Assembly: GCF_001020565.1 (NCBI RefSeq)
Contig: NZ_LDAS01000001.1
Span: 286,402 to 350,401 of the forward strand
From: Maribacter thermophilus
GTDB lineage: Bacteria > Bacteroidota > Bacteroidia > Flavobacteriales > Flavobacteriaceae
Length of the DNA stretch: 64,000 nucleotides
Direction: 5' to 3'
Below, piece after piece: positions 37,148-45,390 of the stretch. The notes below the pieces were generated by a model. It did not search any database, was not told where the DNA came from, and saw nothing but the letters and a program-made list of their open reading frames with translations. The translations under genes and the position numbers were made by a program. The number at the start of each line of letters is the position of its first letter. Position 1 is the first letter of the stretch.

Positions 37148-37190
37148 TAAAGATAGAAGGGGAAAAAATTAAATACTATGACCTAAATCA
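37148..37190 (-). promoter_or_regulatory. Class II FNR-like promoter of the coiled coil/usp operon
   Basis: Dyad TGAC-CTAA-ATCA (37179-37190, plus strand), followed after exactly 23 nt by the -7 element TATCTTTA (37155 to 37148 on the minus strand). The predicted start is near 37144, only about 20 bases from the ATG. Third member of the set with boxes at 29322 and 35311; the shared extended string is TATGA(C/T)NNAAATCA. Confidence 0.7.
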
Positions 37191-37609
37191 TATTCAAAAC
37201 ATGGTATGAACATATCTCTAAATTATGGATTCTAATAAAAGCTTTGATAGCCCCTTGTACGACTTATATAGCATGAAAAACGGAAGACTTTTGTAGGGTG
37301 TCGTTGAAAAAATGTTAAAATTTTTAGAGGCAATTTATCGTTGTAAGAAAAAATAATTTTCTTGAGATGGAGCGAAAATTAATTTCTTCTTTTTGTCTGA
37401 TTTTTGTCTTTATGTAGTCTATTGTAAATTACTGAAAATCAAATATTTGTTATTGTATTTTTTGATTTTAAAATTGACATTTTTTTAGAGGTCTGTTAGA
37501 ATTGTTGATAAAAGTGTTGAAAAACTTCGGGCCATGAACTTACATTGAAGGCTATAAAATTTGACCTTTATACCTCTCTTAGTAAGAACATCATTAACTT
37601 TTTTTTAAC
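37191..37609. other. Divergent intergenic region upstream of nrdB
   Basis: Very AT-rich spacer of about 420 bases between the FNR-like box and the nrdB start. A TATAAAATTTG element at 37553-37563, 47 bases before the nrdB ATG, is a near match to the Bacteroidota -7 consensus and is the best promoter candidate. No NrdR-type box, RNA gene or reading frame could be supported. Confidence 0.4.
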
Positions 37610-38884
37610 ATGGAAATAACCGAAGTCATTAAAAGGGACTTTACCACAAAACCCTTTCACTTACACAAGATCACAAATGCAATTCTCAAGGCTATGACCG
37701 CTGTTGAACAGGGTGGTCCGGGAGAAGCGGAACAAATTTCCAAAAACGTATATGCGGCCCTTTTGGAAAGAAAGAAAGCCGATGTCGCATATAAACCTAC
37801 GGTTGAGGAGGTGCAAGATTTTGTGGAGAACAAGTTGATGGAAGGCGGTTTTTTCGATGTTGCAAAGGCGTACATATTATATCGTAACGAACAGGCGCAA
37901 AAAAGAAAGCCGAACATTTTTGAAAAGCGTGTAAATTTAAAACCTTACGAGTATCCGGCCTTGTACGAATATGTGCCTGCCATAAGACATTCTTACTGGA
38001 TCCACACAGAATTTAATTTTACCAGTGATATACAGGACTTTAAGACCCGCCTTACCGATGTAGAGCGTAGTGCCATCAAAAATACGATGTTGGCCATTTC
38101 GCAAATAGAAGTAGCGGTAAAAAGCTTTTGGGGAGACATCTACCATAAGATGCCAAAACCAGAAATAGGTTCTGTAGGCGCCACCTTTGCGGAAAGCGAG
38201 GTAAGACACCACGATGCGTACTCGCACTTGTTGGAGATATTGGGGCTGAACGAAGAGTTTAAGACCTTAAAGAAGAAACCTGTTATAATGAAAAGGGTGC
38301 ATTATTTGGAAACGGCCCTTAAGAATGCTAAGAGTGAAGACAATCAAGAATATTCGGAATCTATTTTATTGTTCTCTTTGTTTATAGAGCACGTATCGTT
38401 GTTTTCGCAGTTCTTAATCATTATGGCTTTCAACAAGTACAAGAATATGTTGAAGGGTATTTCCAATGTGGTGGAGGCGACTTCAAAAGAAGAGCAGATC
38501 CATGGTGATTTTGGTATCGACATCATCAATATTATAAAAGATGAAAACCCGGATTGGTTCGATGCGGAATACCATAACATGATCCAAGGTATGTGCAAAG
38601 AGGCCTTTTCTTCCGAGAGCGATATAATAGATTGGATATTTGAGGCAGGCGAACTCGACTTCTTGCCAAAAGTATTGGTGAAAGAATTTATTAAAAAGAG
38701 ATTCAACGATTCGTTGAACAGTATAGGTATCGATAAGATATTCGAAGTAGACGAGGGGCTATTGGCCCAGACCGAATGGTTTGATGACGAAATCATCGGA
38801 ACAAAACATGGCGATTTCTTCGTAAAACGCTCTATCAATTATAGTAAAAGAACACAAAGTATAACCAGCGACGACTTATTTTAA
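37610..38884 (+). CDS. nrdB: Class I ribonucleotide reductase beta subunit with N-terminal ATP-cone
   Basis: A 424-residue radical-generating subunit of ribonucleotide reductase, about 100 residues longer than ordinary NrdB. Residues about 4-97 form an ATP-cone ('VIKRDFTTKPFHLHKITNAIL', 'VEEVQDFVENKLMEGGFFDVAKAYILYRNE'), normally found on NrdA. The ferritin-like domain follows. Its metal ligands are recognisable as Glu167, Glu197 and His200 ('ESEVRHHDAY'), Glu260 ('LFIEHVSLF') and Glu295/His298 ('EEQIH'). Tyr204 is near the metal site. The established parallel is the NrdB ATP-cone described in the Flavobacterium relative Leeuwenhoekiella blandensis, where dATP controls activity through this subunit. 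The stop abuts the nrdA start. Confidence 0.96.
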   Translation: MEITEVIKRDFTTKPFHLHKITNAILKAMTAVEQGGPGEAEQISKNVYAALLERKKADVAYKPTVEEVQDFVENKLMEGGFFDVAKAYILYRNEQAQKRKPNIFEKRVNLKPYEYPALYEYVPAIRHSYWIHTEFNFTSDIQDFKTRLTDVERSAIKNTMLAISQIEVAVKSFWGDIYHKMPKPEIGSVGATFAESEVRHHDAYSHLLEILGLNEEFKTLKKKPVIMKRVHYLETALKNAKSEDNQEYSESILLFSLFIEHVSLFSQFLIIMAFNKYKNMLKGISNVVEATSKEEQIHGDFGIDIINIIKDENPDWFDAEYHNMIQGMCKEAFSSESDIIDWIFEAGELDFLPKVLVKEFIKKRFNDSLNSIGIDKIFEVDEGLLAQTEWFDDEIIGTKHGDFFVKRSINYSKRTQSITSDDLF

Positions 38885-40684
38885 ATGAACGATTCAAAAT
38901 TAAACTTAGAGAACAAATTACAGGAAGAAACCGTATTGAATGGTTCTGAACAACTAGTACAAGCAAGAAAGGAAGCCCTTAAAAACTTGGCCAGCGAGAA
39001 AGAAGAACAAGGCTTTAAATGGTTAAACGACCATAGCCGTAATTTCTTGGCCTCAGGATACCTTACAAAAGGGGTTACCCCAGAGGAGCGTATTCGTGAA
39101 ATCGCAAATAGGGCGGAGCAGATTTTAAAAATTCCAGGATTTTCAGACAAGTTTTATGGTTATATGAGCGAAGGTTTCTACTCATTGGCTTCACCTGTCT
39201 GGTCCAATTTTGGAAAAGAAAGAGGATTGCCCATAAGCTGTTTTGGGTCGCATATAGACGATGATATGGGGAACATTCTGTACACCCAATCAGAAGTTGG
39301 TATGATGTCTAAACTTGGTGGCGGTACCTCTGGGTATTTTGGTAAGATAAGACACCGTGGTGCCGAGGTAAAAAACAACGGTCAGGCATCGGGTGCCGTG
39401 CACATTATGCAGCTTTTTGAGTCTATGGTAGATGTCGTAAGCCAAGGGTCTGTACGTCGTGGACGTTTTTCGCCATACTTACCTGTAGAACATCCGGATA
39501 TTGAGGAATTCTTGGAAATAGGTACCGAAGGTAACCCGATACAAGAACTTACCCACGGTGTAACCGTAACCAATGAATGGATGCAGGAAATGGTGGACGG
39601 TGATGTTAAAAAGAGATCTATCTGGGCCAAGATATTGCAACGTAGGGGAGAAATGGGATACCCATATATCTTCTTTAAGGACAATGCCAACAACGGTGCT
39701 GCCGATGTTTATAGAGATAAGGACCTTCCGATATATGCAAGTAACCTTTGTACGGAAATTATGTTGCCATCCAACGACAACTGGTCGTTCGTATGTGTAT
39801 TATCTTCCGTAAACCTATTGCACTACGATAAATGGAAAGATACCGATGCCGTTGAGACCATGGTTTTCTTCTTGGATGCCGTAATTACCGAATTCTGTGA
39901 GAAATTGGAGGCCTACCGTGATTCGGACAGTCGCGAAGACCGTCAGACCTTCTTGTTCATGGAGCGCGCCTATAACTTTGCGAAAGACAACCGTGCATTA
40001 GGATTGGGTGTTTTGGGATGGCACTCATTACTACAGTCAAAAATGTTGCCATTTGACAGTCAGGAAGCCTATAACCTGAACAGTGAAATATTTAAGACAA
40101 TAAAGGAAAAATCATACAGTGCTTCCGAAGATTTGGCGAAAAGGTTCGGGGAGCCAGAAGTTTTAAAAGGATATGGCAGACGCAATGCTACGTTGAACGC
40201 CATTGCACCGACCACATCATCGGCGTTTATCTTAGGGCAGGTATCACAGGGTATTGAGCCAATTTGGTCCAACACCTATGTAAAGGATATCGCCAAAGTG
40301 AAAACAACGATCAGAAACCCTTATTTGGAAGAGCTTTTAGAGAAAAAAGGAAAGAATACCACCGAGGTATGGAGAAGTATCCGTGATTTTGACGGTTCTG
40401 TACAGCACTTGGATTTCTTAACGGATGAAGAGAAAGAGGTATTTAAGACCTACTCTGAAATAGACCAAATGGATATTGTCTATCAGGCGGCCAACAGGCA
40501 AAACCACATAGACCAAGGTCAGTCCGTAAATATTATCATACATCCGGACATGCCGGTAAAAGAGATCAATAAGATCCACGTAACCGCATGGAAGTTGGGA
40601 TTAAAATCACTTTACTACCAACACAGTATGAATGCTGCACAAAAATTCAAGCAAAAGAAAGATTGTGCAAGCTGCGAAGCTTAA
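38885..40684 (+). CDS. nrdA: Class I ribonucleotide reductase alpha subunit without ATP-cone
   Basis: Catalytic subunit of 599 residues, shorter than the about 760 of E. coli NrdA. It starts straight into the ten-stranded barrel region and has no ATP-cone, consistent with the cone being on NrdB. The active-site cysteines are visible in 'LPISCFGS', 'SNLCTEI' and 'FVCVLSS', and the C-terminal redox pair is C594-A-S-C597. It reduces ribonucleoside diphosphates to deoxyribonucleotides for DNA synthesis. Its start follows the nrdB stop without a gap, and a strong terminator follows. Confidence 0.96.
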   Translation: MNDSKLNLENKLQEETVLNGSEQLVQARKEALKNLASEKEEQGFKWLNDHSRNFLASGYLTKGVTPEERIREIANRAEQILKIPGFSDKFYGYMSEGFYSLASPVWSNFGKERGLPISCFGSHIDDDMGNILYTQSEVGMMSKLGGGTSGYFGKIRHRGAEVKNNGQASGAVHIMQLFESMVDVVSQGSVRRGRFSPYLPVEHPDIEEFLEIGTEGNPIQELTHGVTVTNEWMQEMVDGDVKKRSIWAKILQRRGEMGYPYIFFKDNANNGAADVYRDKDLPIYASNLCTEIMLPSNDNWSFVCVLSSVNLLHYDKWKDTDAVETMVFFLDAVITEFCEKLEAYRDSDSREDRQTFLFMERAYNFAKDNRALGLGVLGWHSLLQSKMLPFDSQEAYNLNSEIFKTIKEKSYSASEDLAKRFGEPEVLKGYGRRNATLNAIAPTTSSAFILGQVSQGIEPIWSNTYVKDIAKVKTTIRNPYLEELLEKKGKNTTEVWRSIRDFDGSVQHLDFLTDEEKEVFKTYSEIDQMDIVYQAANRQNHIDQGQSVNIIIHPDMPVKEINKIHVTAWKLGLKSLYYQHSMNAAQKFKQKKDCASCEA

Positions 40685-40710
40685 TCGCTAAAAGAGGAAG
40701 AGTAATTAGA

Positions 40711-40738
40711 AAGTCCGGCATTTCGCCGGACTTTTTTC
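40711..40738 (+). terminator. Rho-independent terminator of nrdBA
   Basis: Perfect 9-bp stem (40711-40719 with 40725-40733, core GTCCGGC/GCCGGAC), 5-nt loop and a run of six T, 27 bases after the nrdA stop. Confidence 0.9.
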
Positions 40739-40918
40739 TATTAGTGGTCAAAAAACTAAATATTCCATTAAATTTAGTCCTGCAAAGTATTTATCAAAAA
40801 AAGCCGAAGTCGTATTTTAAGAAAATTGGAGCAGCGGTACCCTTTTGGCGGAAGATGAAAATGGCAAAGATTGCCAAAATAGAAAAGGAAGTATTGTTTT
40901 GTCCGATAAATAAAACCC

Positions 40919-42778
40919 ATGGAAGAGCATAGACCAACAGCGTTGGAGACGCCTTATGTACCGGTACCTACCATTTCTATAGCTATAGAAAAAAAGGTCG
41001 ATGGTGAGGGCACCGTGTACCTAAGATGCAAAGAGGCGTTGGAGCCATACCCAATAAAAATGACCGACCGTTTAAGGTATTGGGCAGAGAAAACACCAAA
41101 AACGGTGTTTTTGGCACAAAGGGGAAAAGACGGTACCTGGGAAAAACTGACCTATGCCGAAGCTTGGGAAAAAGTACAACACTTGGCACAATATATATTA
41201 CAGGGCAATGCCTCTGTAGAGCGGCCCATTGCCATACTTTCCGGTAACAGTATAGAACACGCGCTATTGTCTATGGCGGCCATGCATGTGGGTATACCGT
41301 ATGCACCTATCAGTCCGGCATATGCATTAAAATCTACTAGTTACGAGAAGCTGTCACATTGTATAAAAAAGCTGACCCCAGGTCTTATTTTTGTGCAGGA
41401 CGGGGCTGTTTTTGAAAAAGCGATACAAGCCGTAACACCAACTATACCATTAATAACCGTAAGCAATACCTTACCGGGTGCCACCAGCTTCGAAACTATT
41501 TTAGACACCCCGGTCTCTAAAGATGTAGAGGCCGCGAACAAGAAAATCGGAAAGGATACCATTGCAAAAATTCTGTTTACCTCGGGGTCTACGGGGCTTC
41601 CCAAAGGGGTAATAAACACCCATGGCAATATTACCACCAACTGGCAGCAGATTACCCAAATATTTCCCTTTTTTAAGGATGGCGGCCTGCAGTTAATAGA
41701 TTGGCTACCATGGAACCATACCTTTGGCGGCAACCATAATTTTGGATTGGTACTTCACAATGGGGGTACGTTGTACATAGATGAAGGCAATCCAACACCG
41801 CAAGGGGTTAAAGAGACTATAAAAAACCTAAAGGATTTTGCGCCAACGGTTTACTTCAATGTACCTAAAGGTTTTGAAGAGCTATTACCACATTTACAGG
41901 AAGATACGGAACTCAGGGAACTGTTCTTCTCAAGATTGAAAATGCTTTTTTATGGCGGAGCCAGTATGGAGCAGCATGTATGGGACAGGTTAGATGAATT
42001 GGCCGTGATGACCACTGGAAAAAAGGTCCTTATTTCCTCGGGGTATGGAATGACCGAGGCAAGTCCGTCGGTGATGTTCAATATACGGTACCAGAGCATG
42101 TCAGGGGCCTTGGATGTTCCCGTTCCCGGTTTAGATCTAAAGCTGGTTCCCCACGGCGATAAGTACGAAGCAAGGTTCAAGGGCGGTAATTTAACGCCCG
42201 GTTATTGGAGAAACCATGAAGCCACCAATGCTGCCTTTGATGAAGAGGGATTTTATAAAACCGGGGATGCCCTAAAATTTGTAGATGATGCCGACGCCAA
42301 TGCAGGATTGCTCTTTAACGGCAGAATTACCGAAAATTTTAAACTGAGCACGGGCACATGGGTAAACGTGGGCATTTTAAGGTCTCATCTCATTACCATG
42401 GGCCAAGGGGTTATTAAAGATGCCGTGATCACCGGCCACGGTAAAGATTACCTGGGTGCCATATTGATTCCCGATTTCCATGGCTGTAAAAAATTGGTCA
42501 ATAATGGTGAGGAGCTGCCGTTGGAGAAACTGATCTGTTGCAAAGAGATAGAAATATTTTTACAACAATTGCTGGATACTATGGGCAAAAATAGTACCGG
42601 AAGCTCTACCAAGATAAAACGCGCGTTATTTGCCGATTTTGAACTATCTACCGATAAGGGCGAGGTGACGGACAAAGGTTCTATAAACCAAGCCTCCATT
42701 TTAACCCATAGAAAGGTATATGTAGAGAAAATATATAGTGAAACGCTGTTGCCGGGTGTGTTGGAGGCCCAACACTGA
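40919..42778 (+). CDS. AMP-forming acyl-CoA synthetase, feruloyl-CoA synthetase-like
   Basis: A 619-residue ANL-superfamily ligase that activates a carboxylate as acyl-AMP and transfers it to CoA. The AMP-binding P-loop is 'LFTSGSTGLPKGVINTHGN' near 221-239, with 'SSGYGMTEASPSV' near 370 and the hinge 'FYKTGDALKF' near 447. Segments such as 'YPIKMTDRLRYWAEKTP', 'LSGNSIEHALLSMAAMHVGIPYAPISPAY' resemble feruloyl-CoA synthetases more than fatty-acid enzymes. The C-terminal catalytic Lys region is 'KGEVTDKGSINQ'. No enoyl-CoA hydratase/aldolase or decarboxylase lies beside it, so ferulate use is uncertain. Confidence 0.85.
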   Translation: MEEHRPTALETPYVPVPTISIAIEKKVDGEGTVYLRCKEALEPYPIKMTDRLRYWAEKTPKTVFLAQRGKDGTWEKLTYAEAWEKVQHLAQYILQGNASVERPIAILSGNSIEHALLSMAAMHVGIPYAPISPAYALKSTSYEKLSHCIKKLTPGLIFVQDGAVFEKAIQAVTPTIPLITVSNTLPGATSFETILDTPVSKDVEAANKKIGKDTIAKILFTSGSTGLPKGVINTHGNITTNWQQITQIFPFFKDGGLQLIDWLPWNHTFGGNHNFGLVLHNGGTLYIDEGNPTPQGVKETIKNLKDFAPTVYFNVPKGFEELLPHLQEDTELRELFFSRLKMLFYGGASMEQHVWDRLDELAVMTTGKKVLISSGYGMTEASPSVMFNIRYQSMSGALDVPVPGLDLKLVPHGDKYEARFKGGNLTPGYWRNHEATNAAFDEEGFYKTGDALKFVDDADANAGLLFNGRITENFKLSTGTWVNVGILRSHLITMGQGVIKDAVITGHGKDYLGAILIPDFHGCKKLVNNGEELPLEKLICCKEIEIFLQQLLDTMGKNSTGSSTKIKRALFADFELSTDKGEVTDKGSINQASILTHRKVYVEKIYSETLLPGVLEAQH

Positions 42779-42922
42779 TCGGCCGGATCATTAATATATT
42801 ATTCGTCCATAGGTACAAGGGCGATAGGCAACTAGGGTAGTACAACTATAAAATACCTATTTTTAATAGCGACAACGAACGGCGTTTTATAGGCCTGGTA
42901 ACAAAAAAATATAACTATTCAC

Positions 42923-43516
42923 ATGAACGGTCTTCACCTAAAGACATTTTTGACCTCTAACCTAGATGTAGACGAGGAAGAAATAGACTCGTTGGTGGCC
43001 AATTGCAGGGTAATGCAGGTAAATAAAGAGACCTTTCTATTGCAAAAGGGAGAGCATTGCAGGCATACGTTCTTTGTTGAAAAGGGGTTGTTGCGCCAAT
43101 ATTCCATTGATGAGCGTGGCAAGGAGCATATTTTATCCTTTGCACCCGAAAATTGGTTTGTGACCGATCGTGAAAGTGCCTATTTCAACCAACCTTCGGC
43201 TTATTATATACAGGCCTTGGAAGACAGTCATGTGGTGCTGATAGACGATGACTTTATACAGCGGCTATCACAGAAAATTCCCAAATTCACCGAATTTAAT
43301 AATAGATTGCTCCACAATCACATACGGCAACAGCAGCATCGTATAAATCTATTGTTGAGTGCCGTTGCCGAAGACCGTTATTTACAGTTCGTGGCCATGT
43401 ACCCCGATATACTCTTAAGGGTTCCGCAGGCAATGATAGCGTCATATTTGGGCATTACCCCCGAAAGCTTAAGCAGGGTACGCAAAGAATTGGCCCGTAA
43501 AAACAGTAAGCGGTAG
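42923..43516 (+). CDS. Crp/Fnr-family transcriptional regulator
   Basis: A 197-residue regulator with an N-terminal cyclic-nucleotide-binding-like barrel (about 15-115: 'LQKGEHCRHTFFVEKGLLRQYSIDERGKEHI') and a dimerisation helix. The C-terminal winged helix is reduced to 'VPQAMIASYLGITPESLSRVRKELAR'. The recognition helix has Glu181, Ser184 and Arg185, the E..SR set that FNR uses to read TTGAT half-sites. There is no N-terminal four-Cys cluster, so an iron-sulfur sensor of the FNR type is not supported; Cys residues are only in 'ANCRVM' and 'EHCRH'. It stands upstream of pirin. The effector is unknown. Confidence 0.93.
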   Translation: MNGLHLKTFLTSNLDVDEEEIDSLVANCRVMQVNKETFLLQKGEHCRHTFFVEKGLLRQYSIDERGKEHILSFAPENWFVTDRESAYFNQPSAYYIQALEDSHVVLIDDDFIQRLSQKIPKFTEFNNRLLHNHIRQQQHRINLLLSAVAEDRYLQFVAMYPDILLRVPQAMIASYLGITPESLSRVRKELARKNSKR

Positions 43517-43519
43517 CTT

Positions 43520-43581
43520 CTTATCATACATCAATGCATACCCAAAAGTTGTACCGTATTTTTGGGGTATAAAATGATAAG
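43520..43581 (+). promoter_or_regulatory. Structured leader/dyad just upstream of the pirin gene
   Basis: Nested inverted repeats begin 4 bases after the crp-like stop. The outer arms are CTTATCAT (43520-43527) and ATGATAAG (43574-43581), 8 bp and perfect. The inner arms are ATACCCAAAA (43538-43547) and TTTTTGGGGTAT (43559-43570), with one bulge. The right outer arm covers the start of the AAGGA-like ribosome-binding sequence before ATG 43585. It could act on translation or as operator; there is no T-run. Confidence 0.45.
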
Positions 43582-43584
43582 GAT

Positions 43585-44463
43585 ATGAAAACTAGAACAG
43601 TAGAATTGGTTGCGGCCCCAAGAGAACCTCATTTTGTAGGTGATGGTTTTAGGGTACATAATTTTATTCCGAGCGGGTATCGGATGGATATGCAACGGAT
43701 GAATCCGTTTATACTATTGGATTATAATGCCACCTATAAATTTCCACCTTCCCCCACACCCAAAGGAGTAGGGGTACACCCTCACAGGGGGTTCGAGACG
43801 GTTACCATCGCCTATAAAGGTAGGGTGGCACACCACGACAGTAGTGGAGGAGGCGGTGTGATCGGAGAAGGGGACGTACAGTGGATGACTGCGGCAAGTG
43901 GGGTATTGCACAAAGAATACCATGAAGAGGAATGGAGCAAGACCGGAGGAGACTTTCAGATGGTACAGTTATGGGTAAACCTACCCAAAAAGGATAAGAT
44001 GAGTGCCCCAAAGTACCAAGCGATCAAAAATAGCGATATTGCCCGCCATCAATTGGCGAACAATGCGGGACATATAGAGGTAATTGCGGGTGCTTTTGAA
44101 GATACAAAAGGGGTGGCCGCTACCTTTACCCCGATCCATATGTTCAATGCCAAGTTGAACAAAGGAGGCAAAGCTACTTTTAGCTTTCCGGTCCATTATA
44201 ACACCGCTTTGCTGGTATTGGAAGGCGATATTATGATCAATGGTGAAGAAGAGGTCCCCACGGACCATATGGCCCTTATGGCCAACGATGGAGAAACTTT
44301 TAAAATAGAGGCAAGCGATACAGCGGTGGTATTGGTGTTGAGCGGTGCACCCCTAAATGAACCCATAGCGGCCCACGGCCCTTTTGTGATGAATACACGT
44401 GAAGAGTTGAAAGAAGCTTTTGAAGATTTTAATAATGGCAAATTTGGCTATTTAGAAGATTAA
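43585..44463 (+). CDS. Pirin family protein
   Basis: A 292-residue bicupin of the pirin family. The metal site is complete: His65 and His67 in 'VHPHRGFET', His109 and Glu111 in 'SGVLHKEYH'. Other family marks are 'MNPFILLDYN' near 40 and 'FQMVQLWVNLP' near 125. Bacterial pirins can act as quercetin dioxygenases or modulate metabolic enzymes and redox responses. It lies 68 bases downstream of the Crp/Fnr-type regulator and is followed by a strong terminator. A redox-linked role fits the neighbour, but the substrate is unknown. Confidence 0.94.
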   Translation: MKTRTVELVAAPREPHFVGDGFRVHNFIPSGYRMDMQRMNPFILLDYNATYKFPPSPTPKGVGVHPHRGFETVTIAYKGRVAHHDSSGGGGVIGEGDVQWMTAASGVLHKEYHEEEWSKTGGDFQMVQLWVNLPKKDKMSAPKYQAIKNSDIARHQLANNAGHIEVIAGAFEDTKGVAATFTPIHMFNAKLNKGGKATFSFPVHYNTALLVLEGDIMINGEEEVPTDHMALMANDGETFKIEASDTAVVLVLSGAPLNEPIAAHGPFVMNTREELKEAFEDFNNGKFGYLED

Positions 44464-44529
44464 TGATAAAAAAGGGTATGGCAAACAGGCTGTTACCGTA
44501 AGGGAAGGGCTGCTAAGTAAAATAGAAAT

Positions 44530-44568
44530 GCGTAGGTTTTTGAGAGATCAAGACCTGCGCTTTTTTTT
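44530..44568 (+). terminator. Rho-independent terminator after pirin
   Basis: Stem of 11 bp with two G-T pairs (44530-44540 with 44550-44560, core GCGTAGGT/ACCTGCGC), 9-nt loop and eight T. Confidence 0.88.
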
Positions 44569-44854
44569 GTGGGATAGCATTGGGCAATATTTTGGATTTC
44601 TTTGAATCGTTCTTTTGTTCGGAACTATGTATGAATATTGAACTTATGTTTTTAAGAACAGTAATACGGGTGTTGTTGCTTTCAAGTGATTAAGCATGGT
44701 ATAGTTGAAAAAATAGCCTCTAAACGGTGGACATAATAGATAGCTTTTAGGAGGTATTCTGCTATTCTGTAAGAAAATTTTGTAGGAATTTATATTTTTA
44801 AAGCATTGTATATGAATGGGTTATTGTTCATTTGGTCACTGAAGAGAGTAATTT

Positions 44855-45001
44855 ATGACCATCCGACTTACAGAATACGATATAAACACTGAATTTGACT
44901 CTAATAAAGTGAATACTTGGAAATTGCCCGGTGAGACAAAGCTGAAACAGCGACTTAAAATTCTGAAAGTAGGCATAACCTTAAAATTTAGAATACTATG
45001 A
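44855..45001 (+). CDS. Possible 48-residue ORF overlapping the next gene by ATGA
   Basis: Open frame of 48 codons starting 'MTIRLTEYDINTEFD' and ending 'KVGITLKFRIL'. Its stop overlaps the start of the small secreted protein in the ATGA arrangement that often marks translational coupling. It is basic, without signal peptide, and not recognised. It may be a leader peptide, a remnant of a lost gene or a chance frame. Confidence 0.25.
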   Translation: MTIRLTEYDINTEFDSNKVNTWKLPGETKLKQRLKILKVGITLKFRIL

Positions 45002-45318
45002 AAAATGTATTTTTTGCTTTTGCCTTTGTGTTAGCGGGAACGTTTGCTTTTGCAAACACAGAAGTAACATCTGAAATTAAAAATGATGTAAAACAAGTTG
45101 AAAATGTTCAAATTCAGAAGAGTTTGAGCTCAACTTATGAGGGTCAATCTTTTGATGATTTATCTTTTACAAGTAAAATCCAGCTTGAAAACATATCTGG
45201 TGAAGATCGTCCTTGTAGATGGAGAACCTGTACTTACAGAAATGGAGTTAAAGTTGGATGTACAGCTTGGACTTATGGTGAATGTTTAGACGAAGTTGTT
45301 ATTACACCTAAGCGATAA
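44998..45318 (+). CDS. Small secreted four-cysteine protein with TonB-box-like C-terminus
   Basis: A 106-residue exported protein. The signal peptide is residues 1-19 (ends 'FAFA', mature from Asn20). The mature part is acidic and unstructured up to about 70, followed by a compact basic core with four Cys (73, 78, 88, 96; two disulfides possible) and the tail 'LDEVVITPKR'. That tail resembles the 'LDEVIVTA' segment at the plug entry of the TonB receptor two genes downstream. No family recognised. A hairpin follows its stop, then the GLPGLI and receptor genes. It could be a secreted peptide handled by those partners; this is inference. Confidence 0.7.
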   Translation: MKNVFFAFAFVLAGTFAFANTEVTSEIKNDVKQVENVQIQKSLSSTYEGQSFDDLSFTSKIQLENISGEDRPCRWRTCTYRNGVKVGCTAWTYGECLDEVVITPKR

Positions 45319-45340
45319 TAGCCATTTATTTAGTCAAATT

Positions 45341-45375
45341 ATGCCTGTATTTATCTTTAAGGTAAATACAGGTAT
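45341..45375 (+). promoter_or_regulatory. Hairpin between small secreted protein and GLPGLI gene
   Basis: Stem of 13 bp with one G-T pair (45341-45353 with 45363-45375, core CCTGTATTTA/TAAATACAGG) and 9-nt loop, followed by only three T. Probably an attenuator or mRNA-stabilising element that raises the first gene over the rest. Confidence 0.6.
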
Positions 45376-45390
45376 TTAAAACAAAATATA

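Noticed and set aside
40588..40932. 114-codon frame spanning the end of nrdA, its terminator and the start of the CoA ligase
   Set aside because: It runs through a strong terminator and overlaps two real genes in other frames.
42776..42795. Small dyad TGATC...GATCA after the CoA ligase
   Set aside because: Only a 5-bp stem and no T-run, too weak for a terminator.
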